A stretch of 64,000 bases of DNA from positions 4,621,501 through 4,685,500 of the forward strand of contig NZ_AP023360.1 in the NCBI RefSeq assembly GCF_018326265.1, read 5' to 3'. Under the pieces are notes generated by a model. The model was not told the DNA's origin. It saw only the letters and a program-made list of their open reading frames with translations, and ran no database searches. The stretch's first letter is position 1, and every line of letters starts with the position of its first letter. The stretch comes from Catellatospora sp. IY07-71 (GTDB lineage Bacteria; Actinomycetota; Actinomycetes; Mycobacteriales; Micromonosporaceae). The position numbers and the translations under genes are program-made. Below are positions 41,114 through 49,251 of the stretch, piece by piece.

Positions 41114-42472
41114 ATGCCAGACTTCACGCTCGGTTCCGGTGCAGACGTCATCCACGACATCGTGGGCGTGGGATTCGGGCCGTCCAACCTGGCCCTGGCC
41201 CTCGCCGCCGACGAGAGCCCCGTCCCGGTCAGCGCCGTCTTCCTGGAGCGGCAGGCCGAGTTCGGCTGGCACCGCGGCATGCTGCTCGACGACGCCACCA
41301 TGCAGGTGTCGTTCATGAAGGACCTGGTAACCCTGCGCAACCCGGCGAGCCGCTACAGCTTCCTGTGCTACCTGCACAGCCGCGGCCGGCTTATCGACTT
41401 CATCAACCACAAGAACCTGTTCCCGCTGCGCGTCGAGTTCCACGACTACCTGGAGTGGGCGGCCCGGCAGGTCGGCGACGTGGTGCGCTACGGCCACGAG
41501 GTCGTCGACGTGCATCCGGTGTACGAGAACGGCCGCGCGGCGTACCTCAACGTCATCGCGCAGGGCCCGCGCACCGCCATCGCGCTGCGCGCCCGCAACG
41601 TGGTCTTCGCGACCGGCCTGCGTCCCGAGCTGCCCGCGGGCGTGCAGCCGTCCCCTCGCGTCTGGCACAGCCACGACCTGCTGCGCCAGGTCGACCAGTG
41701 GACCGGCGCGCGCCGCTTCGTGGTGGTCGGCGCCGGGCAGAGCGCCGCCGAGGCGACCGCGTTCCTGCACGAGCGCTTCCCGCAGGCGGAGGTGTGCTCG
41801 GTCTTCTCGCGCTACGGCTACAGCCCGGCCGACGACAGCCCGTTCGCCAACCGCATCTTCGACCCGGGCGCCGTGGACGACTTCTTCGCCGCCCCGCCGC
41901 AGACCAAGCAGCTGCTGCTCGACTACCACCGGGGCACCAACTACTCGGTGGTCGACCTCGACCTGATCAACGACCTCTACCGGCGGATGTACCAGGAGAA
42001 GGTGCTCGGCCGGGAGCGGCTGCGCATGTACAACGCGAGCCGGGTCACCGGGGCCGAGGATCTGGGCGACCGGGTACGCGTCGGGATCTCCTCGCTGATC
42101 ACCGGCGAGCAGAGCGCGCTGGACGCGGACGTCATGATCTGCGCGACCGGCTACCGCCAGGCCGACCCGTCCGGGTTGCTCGGCGAGCTGGCCGCGCACG
42201 TGGACCGCGACGAGCACGGGCGGCTGGTCGCGGGCCGCGACTACCGGCTGGCCACCGGGGCGGAGCTGGGCTGCGGCATCTACCTGCAGGGCGGCACCGA
42301 GCACACGCACGGCATCACGTCGTCGCTGCTGTCGGCGACGGCTGTACGCGCGGGGGAGATCCTGCAGTCCGTGCTGGAGCACCGCGACGCCCCGGCCGAC
42401 CCGAGCCCGGCGGAGCTGTCCGCGCTGATCCGCTCGGTGCCGGCCGGGGCGGTGGAGTTCGCGACGGCGTAG
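41114..42472 (+). CDS. L-ornithine (lysine) N-monooxygenase, siderophore biosynthesis
   Basis: This is a 452-residue class B flavin monooxygenase. The FAD motif GVGFGPSNLALA, MQVSFMKDLVTLRNP (substrate region), the NADPH motif VVVGAGQSAAEAT, SPFANRIFDPGAVDDFF and the C-terminal ICATGY are the standard landmarks of the PvdA/SidA/CchB/IucD family. It hydroxylates the side-chain amine of ornithine or lysine, the first step to a hydroxamate. With a formyltransferase-like enzyme encoded nearby, ornithine is the likelier substrate (inference). Two iron boxes lie upstream, and a repeat-family hairpin starts 18 nt after the stop. Confidence 0.95.
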   Translation: MPDFTLGSGADVIHDIVGVGFGPSNLALALAADESPVPVSAVFLERQAEFGWHRGMLLDDATMQVSFMKDLVTLRNPASRYSFLCYLHSRGRLIDFINHKNLFPLRVEFHDYLEWAARQVGDVVRYGHEVVDVHPVYENGRAAYLNVIAQGPRTAIALRARNVVFATGLRPELPAGVQPSPRVWHSHDLLRQVDQWTGARRFVVVGAGQSAAEATAFLHERFPQAEVCSVFSRYGYSPADDSPFANRIFDPGAVDDFFAAPPQTKQLLLDYHRGTNYSVVDLDLINDLYRRMYQEKVLGRERLRMYNASRVTGAEDLGDRVRVGISSLITGEQSALDADVMICATGYRQADPSGLLGELAAHVDRDEHGRLVAGRDYRLATGAELGCGIYLQGGTEHTHGITSSLLSATAVRAGEILQSVLEHRDAPADPSPAELSALIRSVPAGAVEFATA

Positions 42473-42489
42473 CCTTGCGGATCGCTGTC

Positions 42490-42555
42490 AAGATCACTGT
42501 TTCGTGTCACCACCTGCGGTTTCACCGCGTGTCGTGACACGAAACAGCGATCTTC
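42490..42555. repeat. Inverted repeat family, copy 4 (3' of ornithine monooxygenase)
   Basis: AAGATCACTGTTTCGTGTCA plus C (42490-42510) pairs with 42534-42554 with one mismatch around a 23-nt loop. Just before it, GATCGCTGT at 42480 repeats the arm sequence a third time. It lies 18 nt past the stop. The right arm ends GCGATCTTC, as do copies 1 and 3. Confidence 0.88.
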
Positions 42556-42589
42556 GGCGTGGGTGTCCGTCCTGAAGCGCGCTGAGCAC

Positions 42590-42612
42590 CGTCGCCCTTG
42601 GTCAGGGCGACG
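42590..42612. terminator. Short hairpin before the convergent kinase gene
   Basis: CGTCGCCCT (42590-42598) pairs with AGGGCGACG (42604-42612) around TGGTC. It lies between the monooxygenase stop (42472) and the minus-strand kinase stop (42642) and can act on either strand. A probable terminator, shorter than the neighbouring repeat. Confidence 0.6.
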
Positions 42613-42641
42613 CCGCAATACCAGCTCGTGAGATGGCTGGT

Positions 42642-44060
42642 TTATTCGGCCGGCGCCTCGATGGGCAGCAGCACCCGGAAGCGGGTGTCGCCGGGCGCGG
42701 ACTCCACCCGGATGTCGCCGTGGTGCTTGTTGACCACGATCCGGTAGGAGATGTCCAGGCCCAGGCCGGTGCCCTCGCCGACCGGCTTGGTGGTGAAGAA
42801 CGGTTCGAAGATGCGCGGCCGGATCACCGGGTCGATGCCCGGCCCCGTGTCGCCCACCTCGACGAAGACGTTGCCGTTCTCACGGCCGGTGCGCACGGTG
42901 AGCGTGCCCGTCTCGCCCATCGCGCCGAGCGCGTTGTCGATCAGGTTGGTCCACACCTGGTTCAGCTCGGCGGCGTACGCGGGGATCTTCGGGAGCGTGC
43001 GGTCCAGCTCCTTGACCACGTTCACGCCCTTGCCGAGCTTCCCGGCGAACATGGCCAGCGTCGCCTTGACCAGATCGTTGACGTCGACCTCCTGGTACGG
43101 CGCCCGATCGAGCTGCGAGTACTGCTTGGCCGCGGAGACCAGGCCGGAGATGCGGGTGACCGAGTCGTCGATCTCGCCCATCAGCAGCTCGGTCTCGAGG
43201 GTGTAGGTCAGCCAGCGGACCGCCGACTCGAAGTTCTCCTCGCCGACCGTGTCGGAGACCTGCTGCAGCCACTCCTGGTCCACGCCGCCCGCGACAAGTG
43301 TCGGGGCGATGTCCCATGCTCCGGTGATGTCGCGCTCCTCCAGCCAGTCGGCGAGGGTGTCCTCGGCGTCGGACGTCTGCACCGGGGTGAGCTGCGGTGC
43401 GGCGTCGATCCGCTTGACCGCCTCCTCCTGCAGGTCGACCAGTGCCCGCAGCTTGGTGCCGTCGAGGCGGCCGTCGGCGATCAGGGACAGCTTGTGCCGC
43501 ATCCCGGCGACGCGCTGGCGCAGCACGGCGGTGGCGCGTACGGCGGCCGCGGCCGGGTTGTTCAGCTCGTGGGTGAGGCCGGCCGACAGCGAGCCGAGCG
43601 CCAGCAGCCGCTCCCGCTCGCCGATGACCGTCTGCATGCTGCGCATGCCGAAGAACAGGCCCTCCAGCAGGTGCATGGCCATCGGGAACCAGTCGCGCAT
43701 CATGTGCGCGAACTGCTCGGAGGGCAGCACGAACACCTCGACGTCGCTGATGGCCAGCAGCGAGTTGGCGTAGCGCTGCGGCACCCGCTCGCCGAGGTAG
43801 GCCTGCATGGCCCCGGCGTACACGCCGCGCTGGTCGGTGCGGCTGACCTCGACGTGGTCGCCGTGCACCAGGCGGCTGATCGCGACGGTGCCGGTGAGCA
43901 GGACGTAGAAGCAGGTCGCCTCGTCGCCCTCGGTGTAGATCGGACCGGCCGGGATGCACTCGATCCGGCCGTGCTCGGCGAGCCAGTCGAGCTGCTCGTC
44001 GTCGAGGGCCTCGAACAGGAACAGGGTCCTCAGGAGTGCGGGGGTGAGTTCGGTGGTCAC
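42642..44060 (-). CDS. Sensor histidine kinase with N-terminal cyclic-nucleotide-binding domain
   Basis: This is a 472-residue soluble protein. Residues 10-125 form a cNMP-binding-like beta-roll (LFEALDDEQLDWLAEHGRIE, YVLLTGTVAISR). The canonical phosphate-binding cassette is not clear, so it may bind something else. H164 in GLTHELNNPAAAA is the phosphoacceptor, and the ATPase has NLIDNALGAMG, DTGPGID and GTGLGLDISYRI. No membrane segment is present. The GTG start (44060) overlaps the upstream fusion gene's stop (GTGA), so the kinase is translated with a receiver-oxidoreductase protein, its probable partner. Confidence 0.93.
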   Translation of the reverse strand: MTTELTPALLRTLFLFEALDDEQLDWLAEHGRIECIPAGPIYTEGDEATCFYVLLTGTVAISRLVHGDHVEVSRTDQRGVYAGAMQAYLGERVPQRYANSLLAISDVEVFVLPSEQFAHMMRDWFPMAMHLLEGLFFGMRSMQTVIGERERLLALGSLSAGLTHELNNPAAAAVRATAVLRQRVAGMRHKLSLIADGRLDGTKLRALVDLQEEAVKRIDAAPQLTPVQTSDAEDTLADWLEERDITGAWDIAPTLVAGGVDQEWLQQVSDTVGEENFESAVRWLTYTLETELLMGEIDDSVTRISGLVSAAKQYSQLDRAPYQEVDVNDLVKATLAMFAGKLGKGVNVVKELDRTLPKIPAYAAELNQVWTNLIDNALGAMGETGTLTVRTGRENGNVFVEVGDTGPGIDPVIRPRIFEPFFTTKPVGEGTGLGLDISYRIVVNKHHGDIRVESAPGDTRFRVLLPIEAPAE

Positions 44061-45715
44061 TGCCCCTCCAGATAGCGGTGTACGAGTGAGATGGCCATGG
44101 CGCCCTCGCCGACGGCGGACGCGACCCGCTTGACCGAGTCGGACCGCACGTCACCGGCCGCGAACACGCCCGGCACGCTGGATTCCAGGTGGTAGGGATC
44201 GCGCTGCAGCGGCCACCCGGCCGGGCGCTTGCCGCCCGCGAGCAGGTCCGGCCCGGTCAGCACGAAGCCATGCGGGTCGCGGTCGATCACGCCGTCCAGC
44301 CAGTCGGTGCCCGGCTCGGCGCCGATGAAGATGAACAGGTAGGACGCGTCCACCGCGGTCTGGTCGCCGGTCCGGTTGTCGGTCAGCACCAGCCGCTCCA
44401 GGTGCTCCTCGCCCTCGCCGCGCTCGACCTGCGTGAACGGGTGCACCTCGATGTTCTCGATCGCCTCGATCTGGTCGATCAGGTAGCGGGACATGGACCG
44501 GCGCAGGTCCTCGCCCCGGATGAGGATGTGCACGCGGCTGGCGTACCGGCTGAAGTAGACGGCGGCCTGGCCGGCCGAGTTGGCCCCGCCGACGATGTAG
44601 ACCTCCTGGTCCTTGCAGCCGGGGGCCTCGGTGGCGGCGGAGCCGTAGTACACCCCGCGGCCGGTGAGGTCGGCGCAGCCGGGCACGTCGAGCATCCGGT
44701 ACGACACGCCGGTGGCCAGCACCACGCTGTGCGCGGCGATGCGGGTGCCGTCGGCGAAGTGCACCACGCGGGCCGAGCCGCAGGTCTCCAGCGCGGTCAC
44801 CTCGCGGGCCGAGAGCAGCTCGGCGCCGAATTTGAGCGCCTGCCGCCGGGCCCGGTCGGTGAGCTGCGCGCCGGAGACGCCGTCGGGGAAGCCGAGGTAG
44901 TTCTCGATGCGGCTGCTCTGCCCGGCCTGCCCGCCGGTGGCCCGGCGCTCGACGAGCACGGTGCGCAGGCCCTCGGAGGCGGCGTACACCGCCGAACCGA
45001 GCCCGGCCGGGCCCGCCCCGATGACGATCACGTCGTAGAAGTCGGACGCGGGCTGGGTGGTCAGGCCGATGTTGCCCGCCAGCGTCGCCGTGTCCGGCTG
45101 GACCAGCGTCTTGCCCTCGGTGGTGACCACCAGCGGCACGTCGTCGGCGGTGACCCCGGCCGCCTCCAGCAGCCGGGCGCCCTCCGGGTCGTCGGAGACG
45201 TACCAGCGGAACGGCACCAGGTTGCGGGCCAGGAAGTCGCGCAGCTTGTACGAGTGGGCGGACCAGCGGTGGCCGACCACGCGCAGCTCGGCGGTGGCCG
45301 CCGCGGGAGTCGCCTGCCACGCCTGGAGCAGCTCGTCGCAGACGGGGTAGAGGCGCTCCTCCGGCGGGTTCCACGGCTTGAGCAGGTAGTGGTCCACGTC
45401 GACGAGGTTGATGGCGTTGATCGCCGCGTCGGTGTCCGCGTACGCGGTCAGCAGCACCCGGCGGGCCTGCGGATACAGGTCCATCGCCGATTCCAGGAAC
45501 TGGATGCCGTTCATCTGCGGCATCCGGTAGTCGGCCAGCAGCAGGGCCACCTGCTGGCCGCGCAGCTTCAGCTCACGCAGCGCGTCCAGGGCCTCGGCCC
45601 CGGAGGCGGCCCGCACCACGCGGTAGGTCTCGCCGTAGTGGCGGCGCAGGTCGCGTGCCACCGCCCGGGAGACGGCGGGATCGTCGTCCACGGTCAGGAT
45701 CGCCGGAGTGCTCAT
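44057..45715 (-). CDS. Receiver domain fused to thioredoxin-reductase-like FAD oxidoreductase
   Basis: This is a 552-residue protein with three parts. The receiver occupies residues 5-130 (VDDDPAV, D62 in LADYRMPQMNG, K in LLKPWNPPEE). A thioredoxin/glutaredoxin-like domain occupies about 145-215 (SAHSYKLRDFLARNLVPF), with Ser where the CxxC cysteines would sit. The TrxR-like FAD/NAD(P) region occupies about 230-550 (VIGAGPAGLGSAVYA, ATGVSYR, VGGANSAGQAA, FAAGDVR). Where TrxR has CxxC, this reads VYYGSAATEAPGCKD, so the dithiol is missing. It is therefore not a normal thioredoxin reductase. ATG 45715 is used; a GTG at 45727 is also in frame. Coupled to the histidine kinase gene by a 4-nt overlap. 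Confidence 0.9.
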   Translation of the reverse strand: MSTPAILTVDDDPAVSRAVARDLRRHYGETYRVVRAASGAEALDALRELKLRGQQVALLLADYRMPQMNGIQFLESAMDLYPQARRVLLTAYADTDAAINAINLVDVDHYLLKPWNPPEERLYPVCDELLQAWQATPAAATAELRVVGHRWSAHSYKLRDFLARNLVPFRWYVSDDPEGARLLEAAGVTADDVPLVVTTEGKTLVQPDTATLAGNIGLTTQPASDFYDVIVIGAGPAGLGSAVYAASEGLRTVLVERRATGGQAGQSSRIENYLGFPDGVSGAQLTDRARRQALKFGAELLSAREVTALETCGSARVVHFADGTRIAAHSVVLATGVSYRMLDVPGCADLTGRGVYYGSAATEAPGCKDQEVYIVGGANSAGQAAVYFSRYASRVHILIRGEDLRRSMSRYLIDQIEAIENIEVHPFTQVERGEGEEHLERLVLTDNRTGDQTAVDASYLFIFIGAEPGTDWLDGVIDRDPHGFVLTGPDLLAGGKRPAGWPLQRDPYHLESSVPGVFAAGDVRSDSVKRVASAVGEGAMAISLVHRYLEGQ

Positions 45716-45793
45716 GACACTTATCAAACACCCTGCCGGGCCTGAACCATGCCATGGTGATCACGAACGTCACAGCGGTCACCCCTGTAACTT

Positions 45794-46774
45794 TCACACC
45801 GCGGACAGCTCGTCCAGGTCCTTGGTGAGCATGCCGGTGGCGAAGGCCATCAGCTCGGCGTTCTCCTTCTCCGGGTAACCGCGCACCGCGGTCTCGGCGA
45901 TCAGGATCAGCCACAGGTAGCTGCGGTAGAGCCACAGCCGGACCTGCTCGGACGCGGTCAGCGCCCGGCCCAGGAAGCCGTCGAGCACCGCCGCGGCCTC
46001 CGCCTCGGGCACGAACGAGACCAGCGAGACCAGCTCGGCGACCGGGTCGCCGTAGAAGGCGCGCTCGCCGTCGATGATGCCCTCGACCCGCCAGCCGTCG
46101 CCGTCGGCGATCACGAACACGTTGCCGTCCCACAGGTCGAAGTGGACCAGCGCCGGGGAGGTGACCTCGTCGAGCAGCGGCGCGTGCCGGTGCACCAGCT
46201 CGCGGATCTCGGGGGCGGGCCGGGGCAGCGGCCGGTCGGAGCCGGTCGCGTCGCCCAGGATGTCCTCGATGTACTGCAGGAACGACTCCCGCCAGGAGCC
46301 GGAGCGGGTGCGCCCGTCGCGGCGCGGGTAGCCGAAGCGCTCGCCGGGCACGGCGGTGATCGCGGCGCTGATCCGGCCCAGCTCGCGCCGGATCGCCAGC
46401 ACGTGCGCGGGGTCCATGGTCTTCTTGGCCTGCTCGAACGAGACGCCGCGCAGCCGCTCCATGACCATGACGCCGCGCTCCGGGTCGGCGTGCCACATCC
46501 GGGGCAGCGGCACGCCCGCGCCGGCCGCCCGCCGGAAGAACTCGATCTCGGTGTGCATCAGGTCCACCTCGTACGTCAGCATGGTCAGCCCGGCGTCGGG
46601 GGCGACCTTGAGCACGACCTCCCGCCCGTCGGCCAGCCGCACCGCGTGGGCGGCGTTGAAGAAGCCGTCGGTGAACTCCTCGTGCCCGGTGACGATGGCC
46701 TGCTCGCCGAGGCCGTCCTGGATGAGGCGGGCGATGTCGGCACCGGACAGGACCGGCTTGGTGATGCTGCGCAT
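45794..46774 (-). CDS. APH-family (aminoglycoside/choline-type) phosphotransferase
   Basis: This is a 326-residue kinase-like protein. VVLKVAP holds the ATP-binding Lys, ALVHFDLWDGNVFV the catalytic HxDxxxxN and GIIDGERAFYGDP the metal-binding Asp, all intact. The family phosphorylates small molecules: antibiotics, choline, homoserine, fructosamines or sugars. The gene is divergent from the cellulase genes, and a CebR-like palindrome lies 16 nt upstream of its ATG, with two more further on. A sugar or sugar-derivative kinase that responds to cello-oligosaccharides is therefore a reasonable guess; antibiotic resistance cannot be excluded. Confidence 0.88.
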   Translation of the reverse strand: MRSITKPVLSGADIARLIQDGLGEQAIVTGHEEFTDGFFNAAHAVRLADGREVVLKVAPDAGLTMLTYEVDLMHTEIEFFRRAAGAGVPLPRMWHADPERGVMVMERLRGVSFEQAKKTMDPAHVLAIRRELGRISAAITAVPGERFGYPRRDGRTRSGSWRESFLQYIEDILGDATGSDRPLPRPAPEIRELVHRHAPLLDEVTSPALVHFDLWDGNVFVIADGDGWRVEGIIDGERAFYGDPVAELVSLVSFVPEAEAAAVLDGFLGRALTASEQVRLWLYRSYLWLILIAETAVRGYPEKENAELMAFATGMLTKDLDELSAV

Positions 46775-46790
46775 GGTAGAGATGATGCCT

Positions 46791-46804
46791 GGAGAGCGCT
46801 CTCC
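46791..46804. promoter_or_regulatory. CebR-like palindrome, variant site 1
   Basis: GGAGAGCGCTCTCC is a perfect 14-bp palindrome with the AGCGCT core of LacI-family operators. It differs from the CebR box TGGGAGCGCTCCCA by one symmetric pair. It lies 16 nt upstream of the APH-type kinase start, within the 355-nt region 46775-47129 that holds the two stronger sites and no gene. Confidence 0.7.
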
Positions 46805-46904
46805 CGGGCAACCGTGTTCCCTGTCGCCCGCCCGCCGTTCGGAATCACGAGATTGACGGAGACTGTTGCGCGCGGGTTAAGGGACCTTTACGCTCCAACA
46901 CAAA

Positions 46905-46918
46905 TGGGAGCGCTCCCG
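46905..46918. promoter_or_regulatory. CebR-like operator, site 2
   Basis: TGGGAGCGCTCCCG matches the CebR consensus TGGGAGCGCTCCCA at 13 of 14 positions. It lies between the divergent kinase and GH5 genes, about 225 nt upstream of the GH5 ATG. CebR represses cellulose-utilisation genes in streptomycetes and is released by cellobiose or cellotriose. Confidence 0.88.
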
Positions 46919-47060
46919 TTCACTGCCGTCGATGTCCGTGCCACATCGGACCTCGCCGGAGGGTGCCGGGATCCCGATCAGCCCCGCCTCCTCGGGTTGT
47001 TCGCGGCCGCGCGCCCCCCGGTGCCCGGCCGGGGGAGCGCGGCCCCACTCGGGCCGCGAG

Positions 47061-47074
47061 TGGGAGCGCTCCCG
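47061..47074. promoter_or_regulatory. CebR-like operator, site 3
   Basis: TGGGAGCGCTCCCG, identical to site 2, lies 56 nt upstream of the GH5 start. Two identical boxes 156 bp apart (about 15 helical turns) would allow repressor looping across the promoter. Confidence 0.88.
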
Positions 47075-47129
47075 TCCTGCCGGTGGCTCCGATCGCCGCC
47101 GGCGTCACCGTTCCCCGGAAGGTTCCTCC

Positions 47130-49085
47130 ATGGCACTCAGAGAAAGGCCGGGACGCCGCTCCCGGTTGCGCGTACCCCTCGCACTGGCCACGCTGGCGAC
47201 CATGCTGGCGGCCGGCGCGGCCGTGCTCGCCCCGACCACCGCCGCCGCGGCCGTGCCGGAGAAGGACTGGCTGCACGTCCAGGGCAACAAGGTGCTCGAC
47301 GAGGCCGGCAACCAGGTGTGGCTGACCGGTGTCAACTGGTTCGGTTTCAACGCCTCCGAGCGGGTGTTCCACGGCCTGTGGTCGGGCAACATCACCACCA
47401 TCACCAAGGGCATGGCCGACCGCGGCATGAACATCGTCCGCGTGCCGATCTCCACCCAGCTGCTGCTGGAGTGGAAGAACGGCCAGACGGTCGCCGCGCC
47501 GAACGTGAACACGTACGCCAACCCGGAGCTGGCCGGAAAGAACAACCTGCAGATCTTCGACTACTGGCTGCAGCTGTGCGAGCAGTTCGGCCTGAAGGTC
47601 ATGCTGGACGTGCACAGCGCCGAGGCCGACAACTCCGGCCACATCTACCCGGTGTGGTGGAAGGGCACGATCACCACCGAGCAGTTCTACCAGGCCTGGG
47701 AGTGGGTCACCGCTCGGTACAAGAACAACGACACCATCGTCGCGATGGACATCAAGAACGAGCCGCACGGCACGCCCAACTCGCCGCCGCGGGCCAAGTG
47801 GGACAACAGCACGGACCAGGACAACTTCAAGTACGCCTGCCAGACGGCGGGCAACCGGATCCTGGCGATCAACCCCAACGTGCTGATCCTGTGCGAGGGC
47901 ATCGAGGTCTACCCGCGGCCGGGCGAGACCTGGAGCTCCCCGAACACCGACCCGGACCTGACGCCCAACTACTTCTACAACTGGTGGGGCGGCAACCTGC
48001 GCGGCGTGCGCGACTACCCGGTCAATTTGGGCGCCAACCAGGACCAGCTGATGTACTCGCCGCACGACTACGGCCCGCTGGTGTACGAGCAGCCGTGGTT
48101 CCAGGGCACGTTCGACAAGACCTCGCTGACCAACGACGTGTGGCGGCCGAACTGGTTCTACCTCCACGAGGACAACATCTCGCCGCTGCTGATCGGCGAG
48201 TGGGGCGGCCGGCTCGGCCAGGACGCCCGCCAGGACAAGTGGATGACCGCGCTGCGCGACCTGATCGCGGAGAACAAGCTGCACCACACGTTCTGGGTGC
48301 TCAACCCGAACTCCGGTGACACCGGCGGCCTGCTGCTCGACGACTGGGCCACCTGGGACACCGCCAAGCTCAACCTGCTCAAGCCGGCGCTGTGGCAGCA
48401 CCAGAACAGGTTCGTCAGCCTCGACCACCAGGTCCGGCTGGGCGGCGCCAGCAGCGCCACCGGCTACAACCTCGCCGACGTGTACGGCGGCGGGGGCGGC
48501 ACCGGCGACACCATCGCCCCGTCCGCGCCGTCGAGCCTGCGCACCACCGGCGTGACCAGCAGCTCGGTCTCGCTGGCCTGGAACGCGGCCACCGACAACG
48601 TCGGCGTCACCGCGTACGAGGTCTACCGCGCGGGCACCAAGGTGGCCACGGTCTCCGGCCTGACCTACACCGACACCGGCCTGGCCGCCTCCACGGCGTA
48701 CCAGTACACGGTCAAGGCGCGCGACGCGGCCGGCAACGTCTCCGCGGCCTCGTCGGCGGTCACCGGCACCACCTCCGGCGGCGGGGGCGGCGGCACCGGC
48801 TGCACGGCCACCCTGCGGGTGCTCAACAGCTGGCAGGGCGGCCACCAGGCCGAGGTCACCGTGACGAACACGACGACCATGACCTCGGCGGCCTGGGCGG
48901 TCACGCTGAACATCCCGACCACGCTGACGATCAGCAACCTGTGGAACGCCGTCCGCAACGGCAACACGGTCACCAACGCCCCGCACAACGGCAGCCTCGC
49001 CCCGGCGGGGTCGACCACCTTCGGTTACGTGGCCAGCGGCTCGGGCACGCCCACCGTCACGGCCTGCGCCCTCGCGGTGCCGTGA
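47130..49085 (+). CDS. Secreted GH5 endoglucanase with FN3 and CBM2 modules
   Basis: This is a 651-residue protein. The signal peptide covers about 1-41 (arginine-rich start, then ATLATMLAAGAAVLAP). The GH5 domain (about 45-440) has acid/base E211 in DIKNEPHG and nucleophile E357 in LLIGEWGG; WLTGVNWFGFN and MLDVHSAEADNSG are typical. A Gly linker, one FN3 domain (about 465-550), a second Gly linker and a CBM2 (about 560-650, Cys at each end, NSWQGGHQAEVTVTN) follow. It hydrolyses internal beta-1,4 bonds in cellulose. Two perfect CebR-like boxes precede it, and GGAAGG lies 7 nt upstream of ATG 47130. Confidence 0.96.
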   Translation: MALRERPGRRSRLRVPLALATLATMLAAGAAVLAPTTAAAAVPEKDWLHVQGNKVLDEAGNQVWLTGVNWFGFNASERVFHGLWSGNITTITKGMADRGMNIVRVPISTQLLLEWKNGQTVAAPNVNTYANPELAGKNNLQIFDYWLQLCEQFGLKVMLDVHSAEADNSGHIYPVWWKGTITTEQFYQAWEWVTARYKNNDTIVAMDIKNEPHGTPNSPPRAKWDNSTDQDNFKYACQTAGNRILAINPNVLILCEGIEVYPRPGETWSSPNTDPDLTPNYFYNWWGGNLRGVRDYPVNLGANQDQLMYSPHDYGPLVYEQPWFQGTFDKTSLTNDVWRPNWFYLHEDNISPLLIGEWGGRLGQDARQDKWMTALRDLIAENKLHHTFWVLNPNSGDTGGLLLDDWATWDTAKLNLLKPALWQHQNRFVSLDHQVRLGGASSATGYNLADVYGGGGGTGDTIAPSAPSSLRTTGVTSSSVSLAWNAATDNVGVTAYEVYRAGTKVATVSGLTYTDTGLAASTAYQYTVKARDAAGNVSAASSAVTGTTSGGGGGGTGCTATLRVLNSWQGGHQAEVTVTNTTTMTSAAWAVTLNIPTTLTISNLWNAVRNGNTVTNAPHNGSLAPAGSTTFGYVASGSGTPTVTACALAVP

Positions 49086-49107
49086 CCGTCACCCACCGGT
49101 GAGCCGC

Positions 49108-49152
49108 CGGTGCGCGGCCGGGGCCCCCCTTCCGGGCACCGGCCGCGCACCG
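49108..49152 (+). terminator. 14-bp perfect hairpin after GH5 gene
   Basis: CGGTGCGCGGCCGG (49108-49121) pairs perfectly with CCGGCCGCGCACCG (49139-49152) around a 17-nt loop. It starts 22 nt after the GH5 stop. A strong stem-only terminator between the two cellulase genes. Confidence 0.85.
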
Positions 49153-49166
49153 CGGCACGTAGCGCC

Positions 49167-49203
49167 CCGGCCGGCGGCAGGCTCCCTTCCCGCCGCCGGC
49201 CGG
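49167..49203 (+). terminator. 12-bp perfect hairpin, second of tandem pair
   Basis: CCGGCCGGCGGC (49167-49178) pairs perfectly with GCCGCCGGCCGG (49192-49203) around a 13-nt loop. With 49108-49152 it makes a double terminator. It ends 48 nt before the GH9 ATG, so GH9 may need its own promoter or partial read-through. Confidence 0.75.
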
Positions 49204-49251
49204 TCCGTCTCTGTCCACCACAGACTCCTCCCCCGATCACAGGAGCCACCG

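Noticed and set aside
41114-42472. Lysine rather than ornithine hydroxylase
   Set aside because: The families cannot be separated by eye, but the formyltransferase and the A1 code favour ornithine; lysine is kept only as an alternative.
46142-48319. 725-codon plus-strand frame over the APH-kinase and GH5 genes
   Set aside because: Spans the operator region and two real genes in the wrong frame, with no domain.
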